64,000 bases of DNA, taken from contig NZ_CP063110.1 in assembly GCF_014931275.1 (NCBI RefSeq), forward strand, positions 1,472,001-1,536,000, written 5' to 3'. This document shows positions 46,453 through 55,141 of this stretch, piece after piece. The stretch is from Haemophilus parainfluenzae. Its GTDB lineage: Bacteria; Pseudomonadota; Gammaproteobacteria; Enterobacterales; Pasteurellaceae. The notes beneath the pieces were generated by a model, which ran no database searches, was not told the DNA's origin, and saw only the letters and a program-made list of their open reading frames with translations. Each line of letters starts with the position of its first letter. Position 1 is the first letter of the stretch. A program made the translations under genes and the position numbers.

Positions 46453-48606
46453 TTATTTGCTAGTTGGTTCTTTCTGGCTATGTTGGAAATAGCGATACAG
46501 CTGCGGCAGCAATTGAGAAATCAGGTTAAGCTGCTGATATGGTAACGCAAAAGCCATATCTGCTTTAGTTTGATTGTCATCCAACTGAATTTCTTTTAGG
46601 CTTTGCTCAATATTACCTTGTAATTTGGCAAAGATTTCAGGACGAAGCTTTTCAATATTTTCCAGCGTATATAAAACCTTTTTCGCGACAGGATAAAAGT
46701 CTGCTAAAAATTCTGTAGTTTGCTGTAACTGCGTCATTTTATAGCGATATGCCCCTAAAGCAGAAATATAACTCAACAGAGAATAATTCATTTTTAGCAG
46801 GTCAAAACCTTCCTGCAAATAGGCTTGATATTTCTTCGGCTCATTATTCATATTGGAAAGCGTTGTACTCAATGCTGCCGCATATTGATGAGCATTACGG
46901 CGTGCAATACGGTATTTCAAATCATCGCTTTTACCAAATTGTAGTTGGCTGATGATGTGCAATAAATATTGTGCATCACTTTGAATCGCTTGGCGACTCA
47001 CTTTATCGAGTTGCAGATATTTCCAATCCGGCCATAAATAAGAAACCGCAAACCATGCAATGACTGAACCTAATACGGTATCAATGAGACGAGGGAAGAG
47101 CGCCGCCTGAGTATCAAATCCCATCACATCAAAGCTGATCAACACTTGCAGCGTAATAAAGAACGTGGAGAAACTGTAATTATTACTTCGGAAGAAGAAA
47201 AAGAGCGTACTGGTCACTACCATTAAGCCAAGTTTCATCTCTAATGTAGGATTGAGGTAAGGCAATAAGGAGCCAATAATTACCCCTAAAATTGTGCCTA
47301 CAATACGCTGACGTAATCGCACTTTCGTCGCCGAATAGTTTGGTTGACACACAAATACGGCTGTAAGTAAAATCCAGTACCCCAAATTAAATTGGAAAAA
47401 TTCAACAATGGAGCAACATAAAAACACCACGATAGACAAACGTATAGCATGACGGAAAAGTGGTGATTCAAAGGTAAAATTACTTCCGATAACAGACAGA
47501 ATATTTTTTAATCCTGTGATTTGCTCTGTATGGATTTGTGCCGTTTGATCATTTTCACTGGTTTCTTGTTCAAGCTGACGCAATTGCCAGTTAATACTTT
47601 TCAGGTTATCAATCAGTGTTTGAAGGGCGAGCAAAACATTGTTTTGTTCAGCGTGTTCTTTGCTATAAAGCTCAAAAGATTGAATTGTGCCCATTAATGC
47701 TTTTTCTACGCGAATATTATAGTGATAAGGCGTATTTTGACGCAGACAAACCGTAATATCATGACAAGCTTGCGCTTGTAATTCGAGCAAGCGCTGAATG
47801 CGGAAAATTAAATCTGTGTTTTTGAGTTGCTCTGCAATTTGTCGATAATCAAAATGTGTAGAATTTGCACGCTCATGAATGTCTTGCGCCGCAAAATAAT
47901 AGCGAATCATACGTTGTGTACGAGCATGACGATGTTGTCCACGAATACGATAGAAAAGTGCTGTTCTGGCTTGGTTAAAGGCATCCACCACATTGGTGTT
48001 TTTCATCGCAAAATTGAGGTGTTTTTTCTCGATTTCATCAATTTCATCAGGATCAAAAAACTCTGATTTGGCATCTAGATAATTGCCTAAAGCACAAAAA
48101 GCTTTCGCGACACTCTCTTGCACAGGGCGGTTTGGGAAAAAGAGGTAAACGATGATGGTCACAATGCTATAGAGCAAGGTGCCTAATAAAATCATTACAG
48201 GATTAATAAACCAACTTGCAGAATTATCCGGTGCATAAGTGAGGGTAGTATAAATGGCTACCACCAGTGTACCAAAAGCAATAGTGCGATAACGTTCACC
48301 TACAGCGCCAACCATCGTAAATAAAAAAGTGATGATGGTCATCAACAATACATATTGGATGGGTTGACCAATATTAAGCTGAACGATGAAGGTTGAAATA
48401 GAAAAGGCAATTAATGTGTAAAAGATATTTTTTAATCGTCCAGTGAGGCGATTATCTAAATCCACTAAACCGCCTGCAATAATCCCTAAAATTAAGGGCA
48501 TAGATTGCGTAGAAATATCAAAAAACCAGACGCCGAACGCTGCAATATTCACTGCAATAAAAATAGGTATTGAAGCGATTATTTTTGCATTAAGCCATTG
48601 GTTCAT
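46453..48606 (-). CDS. yccS: YccS-family FUSC-domain membrane protein
   Basis: The 717-residue protein has two blocks of membrane segments (about 10-155 and 385-515), each followed by a cytoplasmic helical region, the layout of the YccS/YhfK fusaric-acid-resistance-like (FUSC) family. GGLVDLDNRLTGRLKN and NYSATKVRLRQRIVGTILG are characteristic. It is thought to be an efflux-type transporter; its substrate is unknown. It lies behind yccT on the minus strand, as in H. influenzae. Confidence 0.9.
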   Translation of the reverse strand: MNQWLNAKIIASIPIFIAVNIAAFGVWFFDISTQSMPLILGIIAGGLVDLDNRLTGRLKNIFYTLIAFSISTFIVQLNIGQPIQYVLLMTIITFLFTMVGAVGERYRTIAFGTLVVAIYTTLTYAPDNSASWFINPVMILLGTLLYSIVTIIVYLFFPNRPVQESVAKAFCALGNYLDAKSEFFDPDEIDEIEKKHLNFAMKNTNVVDAFNQARTALFYRIRGQHRHARTQRMIRYYFAAQDIHERANSTHFDYRQIAEQLKNTDLIFRIQRLLELQAQACHDITVCLRQNTPYHYNIRVEKALMGTIQSFELYSKEHAEQNNVLLALQTLIDNLKSINWQLRQLEQETSENDQTAQIHTEQITGLKNILSVIGSNFTFESPLFRHAIRLSIVVFLCCSIVEFFQFNLGYWILLTAVFVCQPNYSATKVRLRQRIVGTILGVIIGSLLPYLNPTLEMKLGLMVVTSTLFFFFRSNNYSFSTFFITLQVLISFDVMGFDTQAALFPRLIDTVLGSVIAWFAVSYLWPDWKYLQLDKVSRQAIQSDAQYLLHIISQLQFGKSDDLKYRIARRNAHQYAAALSTTLSNMNNEPKKYQAYLQEGFDLLKMNYSLLSYISALGAYRYKMTQLQQTTEFLADFYPVAKKVLYTLENIEKLRPEIFAKLQGNIEQSLKEIQLDDNQTKADMAFALPYQQLNLISQLLPQLYRYFQHSQKEPTSK

Positions 48607-48644
48607 GTTGATATCCTTGCTTATTGTGTGACTAAAAATTGGAT

Positions 48645-48673
48645 GATAAAAAAGTGAGCGGGAAGGCTCACTT
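48645..48673 (-). terminator. Terminator after yccT (minus strand)
   Basis: AAGTGAGC (48652-48659) pairs with GCTCACTT (48666-48673), and on the minus strand six T follow. It lies between yccT and yccS. Confidence 0.75.
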
Positions 48674-48700
48674 CTTTATCAAAGTGCGGTTAAAAAACGA

Positions 48701-49357
48701 TTATTTTTGTTTTTTCGCCCAGTTTAAGAAACGAGTTTGGGTTTCTTTATCGGCTTGTTGGAACCAGTATTGTAACTGTTGTTCAGCAACGTTTTCACCT
48801 TGTACAACAACTTTGCCTTTCGCAGCTTTTCCTGACGCTGCAGGCATCATTCCAACTGCAGGAGCAGCTAAAGCAGAAACTGCTGCTGGCGCATTTGATG
48901 CATTATATTCAGCTAAATCGTTAACAATATTAGCCGCTGGGAATAAACCTTCTTGTTTTAAAGTATCGATTTTAGCATCAATCAAATTACCTGATTTCGT
49001 TTTAACAGTAATTTGTGGTTGAGCATTGAATTTCTCACCATCTTCTTTGGAGCGAATTTTTTCTGCAGATACCACAACATCATCAGCAGGACTTTGGAAA
49101 GTCACAATAATTGGGTTAGATTCAAAAAGCGCTTGGCTAGAGCCAGAGCCTACGATTTCGCCTAAACGAACAACAACTTGTTGGGTTTGGTTTGCTTCAG
49201 CGTTGAATGATTTTTTTTCTTTTAGAATGGATTTGCTAGCTTTTTGGCCGTTGATAGCAAGAAATTCAAGGTTTGATGAAGTGGTTACCATGCCAGCTAA
49301 GCTACTCGTACTGACAGCAAGCGCGACAACACCTAAAGCAAACTTACATAATTTCAT
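48701..49357 (-). CDS. yccT: YccT-like DUF2057 exported protein
   Basis: The 218-residue product has a signal peptide (ending SSLA-GM near residue 21) and an end region QLQYWFQQADKETQTRFLNWAKKQK (conserved as LQYWFQQAD and FLNWA) matching remembered E. coli YccT (UPF0319/DUF2057). Function is unknown, probably periplasmic. A Pro/Ala-rich stretch (about 153-175) is a variable linker. AGGAG lies just before the ATG on the minus strand. Confidence 0.85.
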   Translation of the reverse strand: MKLCKFALGVVALAVSTSSLAGMVTTSSNLEFLAINGQKASKSILKEKKSFNAEANQTQQVVVRLGEIVGSGSSQALFESNPIIVTFQSPADDVVVSAEKIRSKEDGEKFNAQPQITVKTKSGNLIDAKIDTLKQEGLFPAANIVNDLAEYNASNAPAAVSALAAPAVGMMPAASGKAAKGKVVVQGENVAEQQLQYWFQQADKETQTRFLNWAKKQK

Positions 49358-49478
49358 AATTACTCCTTTTATTTTTTGAATGAAATTAGATGGTTGTAAT
49401 GCTATGCTAAATTTTAAAAAATGGGAATAGGAAAGTGCGGTTAATTTTTAAAAAGTTTTTGTAATAAAGGAGCAAATC

Positions 49479-49748
49479 ATGGCAAAACGATTTGTCGTAT
49501 ATGGTCGAGTACAAGGGGTAGGATTTCGTTATTTTACTTGGAAAGAAGCAGAGAGAATTGGTATTAAAGGCACCGTAAGAAATTGTGTTGATGGAAGCGT
49601 GGAAATCGTAGCCGAAGGTAATGACGATCAACTACAGGATTTTTATAATTGGTTAAAAGTCGGCCCAAGAACCGCAAGTGTTGAACGAGTTTTAGAGGAT
49701 AATATTGAAAATAAACGCTATCCTGACTTTTCTATTATTCACCGTTAA
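49479..49748 (+). CDS. yccX: Acylphosphatase
   Basis: This 89-residue protein hydrolyses acyl phosphates. It has the signature GRVQGVGFRYF with the catalytic R17 and the second residue N35 in GTVRNCVDGSVEIVAEG, the normal spacing of the family. GGAG precedes the ATG. In E. coli the gene is near yccT/yccS relatives too, so the neighbourhood is conserved in part. Confidence 0.96.
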   Translation: MAKRFVVYGRVQGVGFRYFTWKEAERIGIKGTVRNCVDGSVEIVAEGNDDQLQDFYNWLKVGPRTASVERVLEDNIENKRYPDFSIIHR

Positions 49749-49819
49749 AACTGGACCGCACTTTACAGCGTTAATTGATGCTCGTAGAATACGCCGCTTA
49801 TTTATAAATAGGAAAAATT

Positions 49820-50140
49820 ATGCGTAATCAAACAAAACTTCATCTTCAACAATTACAGCTTGCTATGCAAAAGCTTGATTTATGGCAAGTCACGCCTCCT
49901 GCACAAGACGCTTTTTTAAGCCAGGAGCCTTTTGCGATTGATACCATGTCGCCAGAAGAGTGGTTGCAATGGATTTTTATCCCAAGAATGTTCGCATTAC
50001 TTGAAAGCGGGGCTGATTTGCCTTCACAAATTGCGGTATCCCCTTATTTAGAGGAAGCATTTAAAGAAGCAGAAGAAGATTTTTTAGTGGAATTATTAAC
50101 ACCATTACGTGAATTAGAAGCCTTATTACAAAATCAATAA
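49820..50140 (+). CDS. yqcC: YqcC-family protein (DUF446)
   Basis: The 106-residue protein is a small helical DUF446 member with PLQQLQLAMQ-like N-terminus (LHLQQLQLAMQKLDLW), FAIDTMSPEEWLQWIFIPRM, and a terminal acidic helix, matching remembered E. coli YqcC. Its function is unknown. Its stop codon is directly followed by the truC ATG (no gap), the same pair as in E. coli (yqcC-truC), which suggests a role related to tRNA or its modification. Confidence 0.9.
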   Translation: MRNQTKLHLQQLQLAMQKLDLWQVTPPAQDAFLSQEPFAIDTMSPEEWLQWIFIPRMFALLESGADLPSQIAVSPYLEEAFKEAEEDFLVELLTPLRELEALLQNQ

Positions 50141-50857
50141 ATGTTAGAAATTTTATATCAAGATGAATATCTTGTCGCCGTCAATAAACCAGCAGGCATG
50201 TTGGTGCATCGTAGTTGGCTTGATACTCATGAAACGCAATTTGTGATGCAAACCTTGCGAGATCAAATCGGGCAGCATGTTTTTCCTATTCATCGATTAG
50301 ATCGCCCAACATCAGGTGTATTGCTATTTGCCTTAAATAGTGAAATAGCAAATTTAATGTGTCAGCAATTTGAACAGAAAACGGTGCAAAAATCTTATTT
50401 AGCGATTGTGCGAGGTTATTTGCAAGGCGAAGGACGGATTGATTACCCCCTTAAAATCCAATTAGATAAGATCGCCGATAAATTTGCGCAAGAAGATAAA
50501 GCGCCTCAAGAGGCGGTGACGGATTATGAAGGCTTAAAAATTGTGGAAATGCCTTATGCGGTTGGGCGTTATCAAACCACGAGATATTCATTAGTGAAGC
50601 TAATTCCCCAAACGGGCAGAAAACATCAGTTACGACGTCACATGAAGCATATCTTTCATCCTATTTTAGGTGATACACAATATGGTGATTTACATCAAAA
50701 TCGTGCTTTAACTGAATATTCTGGCTGTCAGCGTTTATTTTTACACGCAGATACACTTATTTTTGAGCATCCTATTCATTTTACCAAAATAGAAATTAAG
50801 GCTGGTTTAGATGAACAATGGAGGCACGTGATGGAATTATTTAATTGGTCAATTTAA
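50141..50857 (+). CDS. truC: tRNA pseudouridine(65) synthase
   Basis: TruC forms pseudouridine 65 in tRNA-Ile and tRNA-Asp. The 238-residue RluA-type protein has the catalytic motif HRLDRPTSG with D54, and the ending IPQTGRKHQLRRHM, as expected. It begins immediately after yqcC. A short yoaH-like gene follows after 12 bases. Confidence 0.95.
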   Translation: MLEILYQDEYLVAVNKPAGMLVHRSWLDTHETQFVMQTLRDQIGQHVFPIHRLDRPTSGVLLFALNSEIANLMCQQFEQKTVQKSYLAIVRGYLQGEGRIDYPLKIQLDKIADKFAQEDKAPQEAVTDYEGLKIVEMPYAVGRYQTTRYSLVKLIPQTGRKHQLRRHMKHIFHPILGDTQYGDLHQNRALTEYSGCQRLFLHADTLIFEHPIHFTKIEIKAGLDEQWRHVMELFNWSI

Positions 50858-50869
50858 CGAGAAGAAATA

Positions 50870-51034
50870 ATGTTAGATATTAATTTAACCCATGAACAAC
50901 AACAAAAAGCAGTAGAACAAATTCAGGAATTAATGGCACAAGGAATTAGTAGCGGTGAAGCAATTCAAATTGTGGCAAAAGCATTACGTGAAATTCATCA
51001 AAAAGATGAGAAAGAGACTTCTGATAATAAATAA
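50870..51034 (+). CDS. yoaH: YoaH-family small protein (UPF0181)
   Basis: The 54-residue protein, too short for a 60-residue cutoff, matches remembered E. coli YoaH strongly: [20 protein letters not shown] is nearly identical and [15 protein letters not shown] follows. It is a cytoplasmic helical protein of unknown function. GAGAAGAAA lies before the ATG at 50870. It is 12 bases behind truC, so it is likely on the same transcript. Confidence 0.9.
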   Translation: MLDINLTHEQQQKAVEQIQELMAQGISSGEAIQIVAKALREIHQKDEKETSDNK

Positions 51035-51180
51035 GTAAAAATTTTGTGATCAATGTATCATTTTTAAAGTTTCGTTGTTGCATAAAAAAATAAAATGTTT
51101 GAATATATTTCCAATTGAGGTGATAAGGCATGAGTCTTATTGTTTTTAAGTATTAAGGGCGAAGCCTATAGAGGTCTACT

Positions 51181-51390
51181 ATGGAAATTGGTGTAGTAAA
51201 ATGGTTTAACAACGCAAAAGGATTTGGGTTTATTTCTGCAGAAGGCGTGGATACAGACATTTTTGCACATTATTCAGCGATTGAAATGGATGGTTACCGT
51301 TCATTAAAAGCAGGTCAACGTGTGCAATTTGAAGTGATTCACGGCGACAAAGGATCTCACGCCACAAAAATTATTCCGATTGCGGAATAG
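51181..51390 (+). CDS. cspD: Cold-shock domain protein CspD
   Basis: The 69-residue protein is one OB-fold cold-shock domain: KWFNNAKGFGFI (RNP1) and DIFAHY (RNP2), then GYRSLKAGQRVQFEV. The middle AIEMDGYRSLKAG matches CspD, the stationary-phase DNA-replication inhibitor of E. coli, rather than CspA. It is preceded by a leader of about 145 bases after yoaH, and AGAGG lies before the ATG. It ends with a strong terminator. Confidence 0.92.
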   Translation: MEIGVVKWFNNAKGFGFISAEGVDTDIFAHYSAIEMDGYRSLKAGQRVQFEVIHGDKGSHATKIIPIAE

Positions 51391-51435
51391 GCGAAACGCT
51401 AAAACGTTTCAAAATCTTCTCTATTTAGCATAATC

Positions 51436-51466
51436 AAAAGCCAAGGTTTCGACCTTGGCTTTTTTT
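51436..51466 (+). terminator. Strong terminator after cspD (bidirectional with matP)
   Basis: AAAAGCCAAGGT (51436-51447) pairs perfectly with ACCTTGGCTTTT (51452-51463) around a stable TTCG tetraloop, followed by T residues. Confidence 0.95.
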
Positions 51467-51470
51467 CATC

Positions 51471-51920
51471 TTATTTATTCAGCAAATTTTTCAAACCGGC
51501 TTTCATTGCTGTCATTTGGCTTTCATATAATGCTTTGCTTTCACGTTCATCAATCATATAAGTGATGGTTTCAGAAAGTGTCATTTTCATTTTTCGTGAA
51601 TATTTAGATAAACGAAGCCAAACACCATATTCTAAATCAATAGATTTTTTCTTCGTTGATTGTTTTTCAGCATTAAAAAAGCGTTTACGTCTTGCACGAA
51701 TAGCCTGGTCAAGTTTAATAGGTAAATCAAGAGAAAGGTGATTTTTAATCCATTCCTCTATTTTTTCAGGATAATTCTGACATTCTATTAATTCTTGAAC
51801 TTTGCTTTCTTCTAAGCTTTTTTCTTCATAACGGGTAATTTTTTCCCCTTCGCGATGTTTGCGAATGAGATAAATCCATTTCCAGTTTGCTTCTTGGTTT
51901 TCTAATTTTTGATATTTCAT
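51471..51920 (-). CDS. matP: Macrodomain Ter protein MatP
   Basis: MatP binds matS sites and organises the chromosome terminus. The 149-residue protein has the N-terminal KYQKLENQEANWKWIYLIRKHREGE, the RARRKRFFNAEKQSTKKKSIDLE basic centre (R-rich and KKKSIDLE shown), and the C-terminal ribbon-helix-helix/coiled-coil LSETITYMIDERESK. It stands next to lonH and fabA in the same order as in E. coli (matP-ycbZ-fabA), divergent from lonH. Confidence 0.96.
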   Translation of the reverse strand: MKYQKLENQEANWKWIYLIRKHREGEKITRYEEKSLEESKVQELIECQNYPEKIEEWIKNHLSLDLPIKLDQAIRARRKRFFNAEKQSTKKKSIDLEYGVWLRLSKYSRKMKMTLSETITYMIDERESKALYESQMTAMKAGLKNLLNK

Positions 51921-52064
51921 CGTTTTATTATACTTTTTAGTGACGTGGTAACCTGATAAATATACGCGCTTTAAACAAAATTTTCCAGTAGATTTTTATA
52001 ACGGATTTTCACTCAGTGTGAAGTGTGCGATAATACCGCCAATTTAATTAAAGCGAGATATGTC

Positions 52065-53825
52065 GTGACTTCAACATCTTCGGAACAAGCCTTAAATTGG
52101 CAAGCCTTACAACCAGAATTATCGATTACTGAACTTTCAGCTGAAAAGGCTGATTTTTGGTCATTACAAAAACATGCCACAAAAGCGATTTCTTTATTTT
52201 TAAAACAACCTCGTCGTTCTTTGTTGGTTTTGAAAGCAGATGATCAAGCAGAATATGCAGATTTATTAGCAGAACTTATTCGCCAAGAACAGCCAAAAGA
52301 GCGGTCAATTTTTGGGGTAAATTATGTCGTTGAGCAGGGAGATTCTTTTTCTTTCCCTCGTATTTATACCGAGCCTGCTCAATCACTAGCGGATAATTTT
52401 GCTGCACAAGGTGATGTGCTGAAGGCATTACATGCCGATCAATTTAGTCTTTTTGGTAGTGTGCGTGTTCACCCAAGTTCGCAAGATATTTTGCTTACCC
52501 CAGGTTTAGTGCATCAAGCCAATGGGGGCGTTTTGATTTTAAGCGCAGCAACGATGCTAAGCCAATTTGATTTATGGCAACGCTTAAAACATATTTTGCA
52601 AACACAAACTTTTGATTGGTATTCAGCCCATCCATTTAAAACCTTGCCTTGTGATATTCCAAGTTATCTACTTAATTTAAAAGTGGTGATTTTAGGCAAT
52701 CGCACTGAAATTGCGACCTTAGGTGAGTTAGAAGAAGATCTTTACAGCTTGGCTGATTATGCAGAAATTGAAAGCTACTATTCTGTTGCGCAACCTAAAG
52801 CACAAGAAAATTGGGCTAATTATGTGTTGGCATTAGCCTCAAAATATGAACTTGATTTAGATTTAACTGCATTGAATAAACTCTATCAGTTATTGGTGCG
52901 TGAGAGTGAAGACCGCTTTTTAATTAACATTTCCCCGTTAAAAACAACGGAAATGTTACTCAATGCTGCGACGTTGTCACAAAAACAAACCTTAAGTGCG
53001 ATTGATTTTGAGCAAGCTTTTAAACAAAAAAATGAACAGCACGGTTTTTTACGTGAACGTACTTATGCGGATATTCTCAATGAGCAAATTTATGTGGAAA
53101 CCGACGGCGAAATTGTTGGGCAGATTAATGGCTTGTCTGTGATTGAATATCCTGGCACCCCCGTTTGTTTTGGTGAACCTTCTCGTATCAGTTGTTTAGT
53201 GCAGTTTGGTGATGGTGAAGTCGTGGATGTGGAGCGTAAAAACGAATTAGCGGGCAACCTTCACGGAAAAGGCATGATGATTTCTGAAGCGTGCTTGGCG
53301 AGTATCTTAGAGTTGCCATCACAGTTACCATTTTCTGCTTCTTTAGTATTTGAACAGTCCTATGGAGAAATTGATGGTGACAGTGCGTCTCTCGCTATTT
53401 TCTCTGTATTAGTCAGTGCGTTATCTGATTTACCGTTGCCACAAAATATTGCCATTACCGGTACCATTGACCAATTTGGTTTGGTGCACGCAGTAGGCGG
53501 AGTGAATGATAAAATTGAAGGCTTTTTCACTATTTGCCAACGTCGTGGTTTAACGGGTAAACAAGGGGTGATTATTCCTGCAACAACAATTCAGCAATTA
53601 AGTTTATCTGACGAAGTGGTTGAGGCGGTGAAAAATGAGCAGTTCTTTATCTATCAAGTCGAGGATATTTATCAAACAGCTAAAATCCTATTTGACCGCG
53701 ATTTATTGGAAGAGAAAGAAGAATATGCGAAGGGCAAAGAGCCTATTGCGCGTCTAATTCAAAATCGGATTGCTTTCCGTTCGGAAACGCCGAAAAAAAG
53801 CTGGTTAGATTTCTTTAAATCTTAA
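52065..53825 (+). CDS. lonH: Lon-like protease LonH (YcbZ family)
   Basis: The protein ends in a Lon-type serine protease domain with catalytic S440 in DGDSASL and K483 in GVNDKIEGF, and the substrate-loop GIIIP-like GKQGVIIP. The N-terminal part resembles the LonB/YcbZ AAA-like domain, but I see no P-loop GxxGxGKT, so it may not hydrolyse ATP. I start at GTG 52065 because GCGAG lies seven to ten bases upstream; an earlier GTG at 52023 has no ribosome site. It lies between matP and fabA, divergent from matP. Substrates are unknown. Confidence 0.85.
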   Translation: MTSTSSEQALNWQALQPELSITELSAEKADFWSLQKHATKAISLFLKQPRRSLLVLKADDQAEYADLLAELIRQEQPKERSIFGVNYVVEQGDSFSFPRIYTEPAQSLADNFAAQGDVLKALHADQFSLFGSVRVHPSSQDILLTPGLVHQANGGVLILSAATMLSQFDLWQRLKHILQTQTFDWYSAHPFKTLPCDIPSYLLNLKVVILGNRTEIATLGELEEDLYSLADYAEIESYYSVAQPKAQENWANYVLALASKYELDLDLTALNKLYQLLVRESEDRFLINISPLKTTEMLLNAATLSQKQTLSAIDFEQAFKQKNEQHGFLRERTYADILNEQIYVETDGEIVGQINGLSVIEYPGTPVCFGEPSRISCLVQFGDGEVVDVERKNELAGNLHGKGMMISEACLASILELPSQLPFSASLVFEQSYGEIDGDSASLAIFSVLVSALSDLPLPQNIAITGTIDQFGLVHAVGGVNDKIEGFFTICQRRGLTGKQGVIIPATTIQQLSLSDEVVEAVKNEQFFIYQVEDIYQTAKILFDRDLLEEKEEYAKGKEPIARLIQNRIAFRSETPKKSWLDFFKS

Positions 53826-53832
53826 TTTCTTT

Positions 53833-53862
53833 AAAGCGAACCTTGTGTTCGCTTTTCTTTTA
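53833..53862 (+). terminator. Terminator after lonH
   Basis: AAAGCGAAC (53833-53841) pairs with GTTCGCTTT (53847-53855), followed by T-rich sequence. It ends shortly before the fabA operators. Confidence 0.85.
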
Positions 53863-53875
53863 TCTTAATTACACT

Positions 53876-53892
53876 GACTGATCCGACAAGTT
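53876..53892 (+). promoter_or_regulatory. FadR-like operator upstream of fabA
   Basis: GACTGATCCGACAAGTT (53876-53892) matches the FadR consensus AACTGGTCCGACCAGTT at 14 of 17 positions. In E. coli, FadR activates fabA from a site in this place. Confidence 0.75.
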
Positions 53893-53893
53893 G

Positions 53894-53911
53894 AGCTAAC
53901 AAGTGTTCGCT
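53894..53911 (+). promoter_or_regulatory. FabR-like operator upstream of fabA
   Basis: AGCTAACAAGTGTTCGCT (53894-53911) matches the FabR consensus AGCGTACANNTGTNCGCT closely. It follows the FadR-like site by one base, the same arrangement as in E. coli fabA, implying activation by FadR and repression by FabR. Confidence 0.75.
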
Positions 53912-53992
53912 GTTTACATTTCTTATAAATCCTCATAGAATCTTTACTTATTGGTCTTAACCAAGCAAAACTACATATACAAGGAAATAAAA

Positions 53993-54526
53993 ATGGAAAA
54001 CACCTGTACACCAAACATTAAAAGCAGCTATACCTATGAAGATTTATTAGCTTCTGGTCGTGGTGAATTATTTGGTAAAGAAGGCCCGCAACTTCCAGCA
54101 CCAACGATGTTGATGATGGATCGTATTGTAAAAATGACCGAAGACGGCGGTGCGTTTGGTAAAGGGTATATTGAAGCAGAATTAGATATTCATCCAGATT
54201 TACCGTTTTTCGGTTGCCACTTTATTGGTGACCCAGTCATGCCAGGCTGCTTAGGCTTAGATGCGATGTGGCAATTAGTCGGTTTCTTCCTTGGCTGGGT
54301 AGGCGGTAAAGGTAAAGGTCGTGCATTAGGCGTAGGTGAAGTGAAATTTACCGGACAAATCTTACCAACCGCGAAAAAAGTGGTTTATCGCATCAATATG
54401 AAACGCGTAATTAATCGCAAATTAGTGATGGGAATGGCTGACGGTGAAGTGGAAGTCGATGGTCGCGTTATCTACACCGCAACCGATTTAAAAGTTGGCT
54501 TATTCCAAGATACATCAAGTTTCTAA
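53993..54526 (+). CDS. fabA: 3-hydroxydecanoyl-ACP dehydratase/isomerase
   Basis: FabA dehydrates 3-hydroxydecanoyl-ACP and isomerises it to the cis-3 form, starting unsaturated fatty-acid synthesis. The 177-residue protein has the hot-dog fold with active-site H76 in [15 protein letters not shown] and D90 in LGLDAMWQ. The start at 53993 follows AAGGAAA; a longer frame upstream lacks support. It is preceded by FadR and FabR operators and followed by a terminator. Confidence 0.96.
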   Translation: MENTCTPNIKSSYTYEDLLASGRGELFGKEGPQLPAPTMLMMDRIVKMTEDGGAFGKGYIEAELDIHPDLPFFGCHFIGDPVMPGCLGLDAMWQLVGFFLGWVGGKGKGRALGVGEVKFTGQILPTAKKVVYRINMKRVINRKLVMGMADGEVEVDGRVIYTATDLKVGLFQDTSSF

Positions 54527-54555
54527 TTTAAATAAACACAACATCATAAAAAAAG

Positions 54556-54590
54556 ATAGCCCGATTTACTCGGGCTTTTCTTTTTCTATT
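54556..54590. terminator. Bidirectional terminator between fabA and ybaK
   Basis: AGCCCGA (54558-54564) pairs with TCGGGCT (54570-54576), with T residues on both sides for the converging genes. Confidence 0.8.
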
Positions 54591-55065
54591 CTTCGTCAAT
54601 AATATCGACAAATTCGGCATTCAGTAATTTAGCCAAATCTTGTGGGGCCAATTCGACGCTTAATCCACGTTTCCCACCAGAAACAAAAATCGTATCAAAC
54701 TCAAGTGCGGTCGAATTTATCACTGTTTTTACACGTTTCTTTTGGCCTAATGGACTAATGCCACCGACTAAATATCCCGTGCTTTTTTGTGCTGCATCTT
54801 TATCGGCCATTTCAACCTTTTTCACACCAATTGATTTTGCCGCCTTCTTCAAACTCAACATATTTGCCGTGGAAAGCACAAAACACGCTAATTTTTTCTG
54901 ATCACCATTTTCAGCAACTAAAAGTGTTTTAAAGGATTGGTGCGGATCAAGCCCAAGTTTTTCAGCGGCTTCATCGCCAAAATGCGTATTGTTAGGGTCA
55001 TGATCATAGGTATGGAGAGTAAAAGGAATTTTATTTTTCTTGAGTAAATCAATTGCCGGTGTCAT
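54586..55065 (-). CDS. ybaK: Cys-tRNA(Pro)/Cys-tRNA(Cys) deacylase YbaK
   Basis: YbaK clears mischarged Cys-tRNA(Pro). The 159-residue protein has the editing-domain motifs [24 protein letters not shown], and [13 protein letters not shown], with the conserved lysine of the YbaK/EbsC family near residue 46. It is the same size as the characterised H. influenzae YbaK. A single-gene unit converging with fabA. Confidence 0.94.
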   Translation of the reverse strand: MTPAIDLLKKNKIPFTLHTYDHDPNNTHFGDEAAEKLGLDPHQSFKTLLVAENGDQKKLACFVLSTANMLSLKKAAKSIGVKKVEMADKDAAQKSTGYLVGGISPLGQKKRVKTVINSTALEFDTIFVSGGKRGLSVELAPQDLAKLLNAEFVDIIDEE

Positions 55066-55141
55066 CTGATTTCCTTATGTATTTATGCGTCTTTTTTCTG
55101 TAGAATGAATCGGTTCAGAACATTTTACAGCGGAGAGAAAA

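Noticed and set aside
51043..51066. CRP-like half-site upstream of cspD
   Set aside because: Only one half (TGTGA) fits and the second half is at the wrong spacing.
52023..52064. Earlier GTG start for lonH
   Set aside because: No ribosome-binding site precedes it, and the GTG at 52065 has a plausible one; still not certain.
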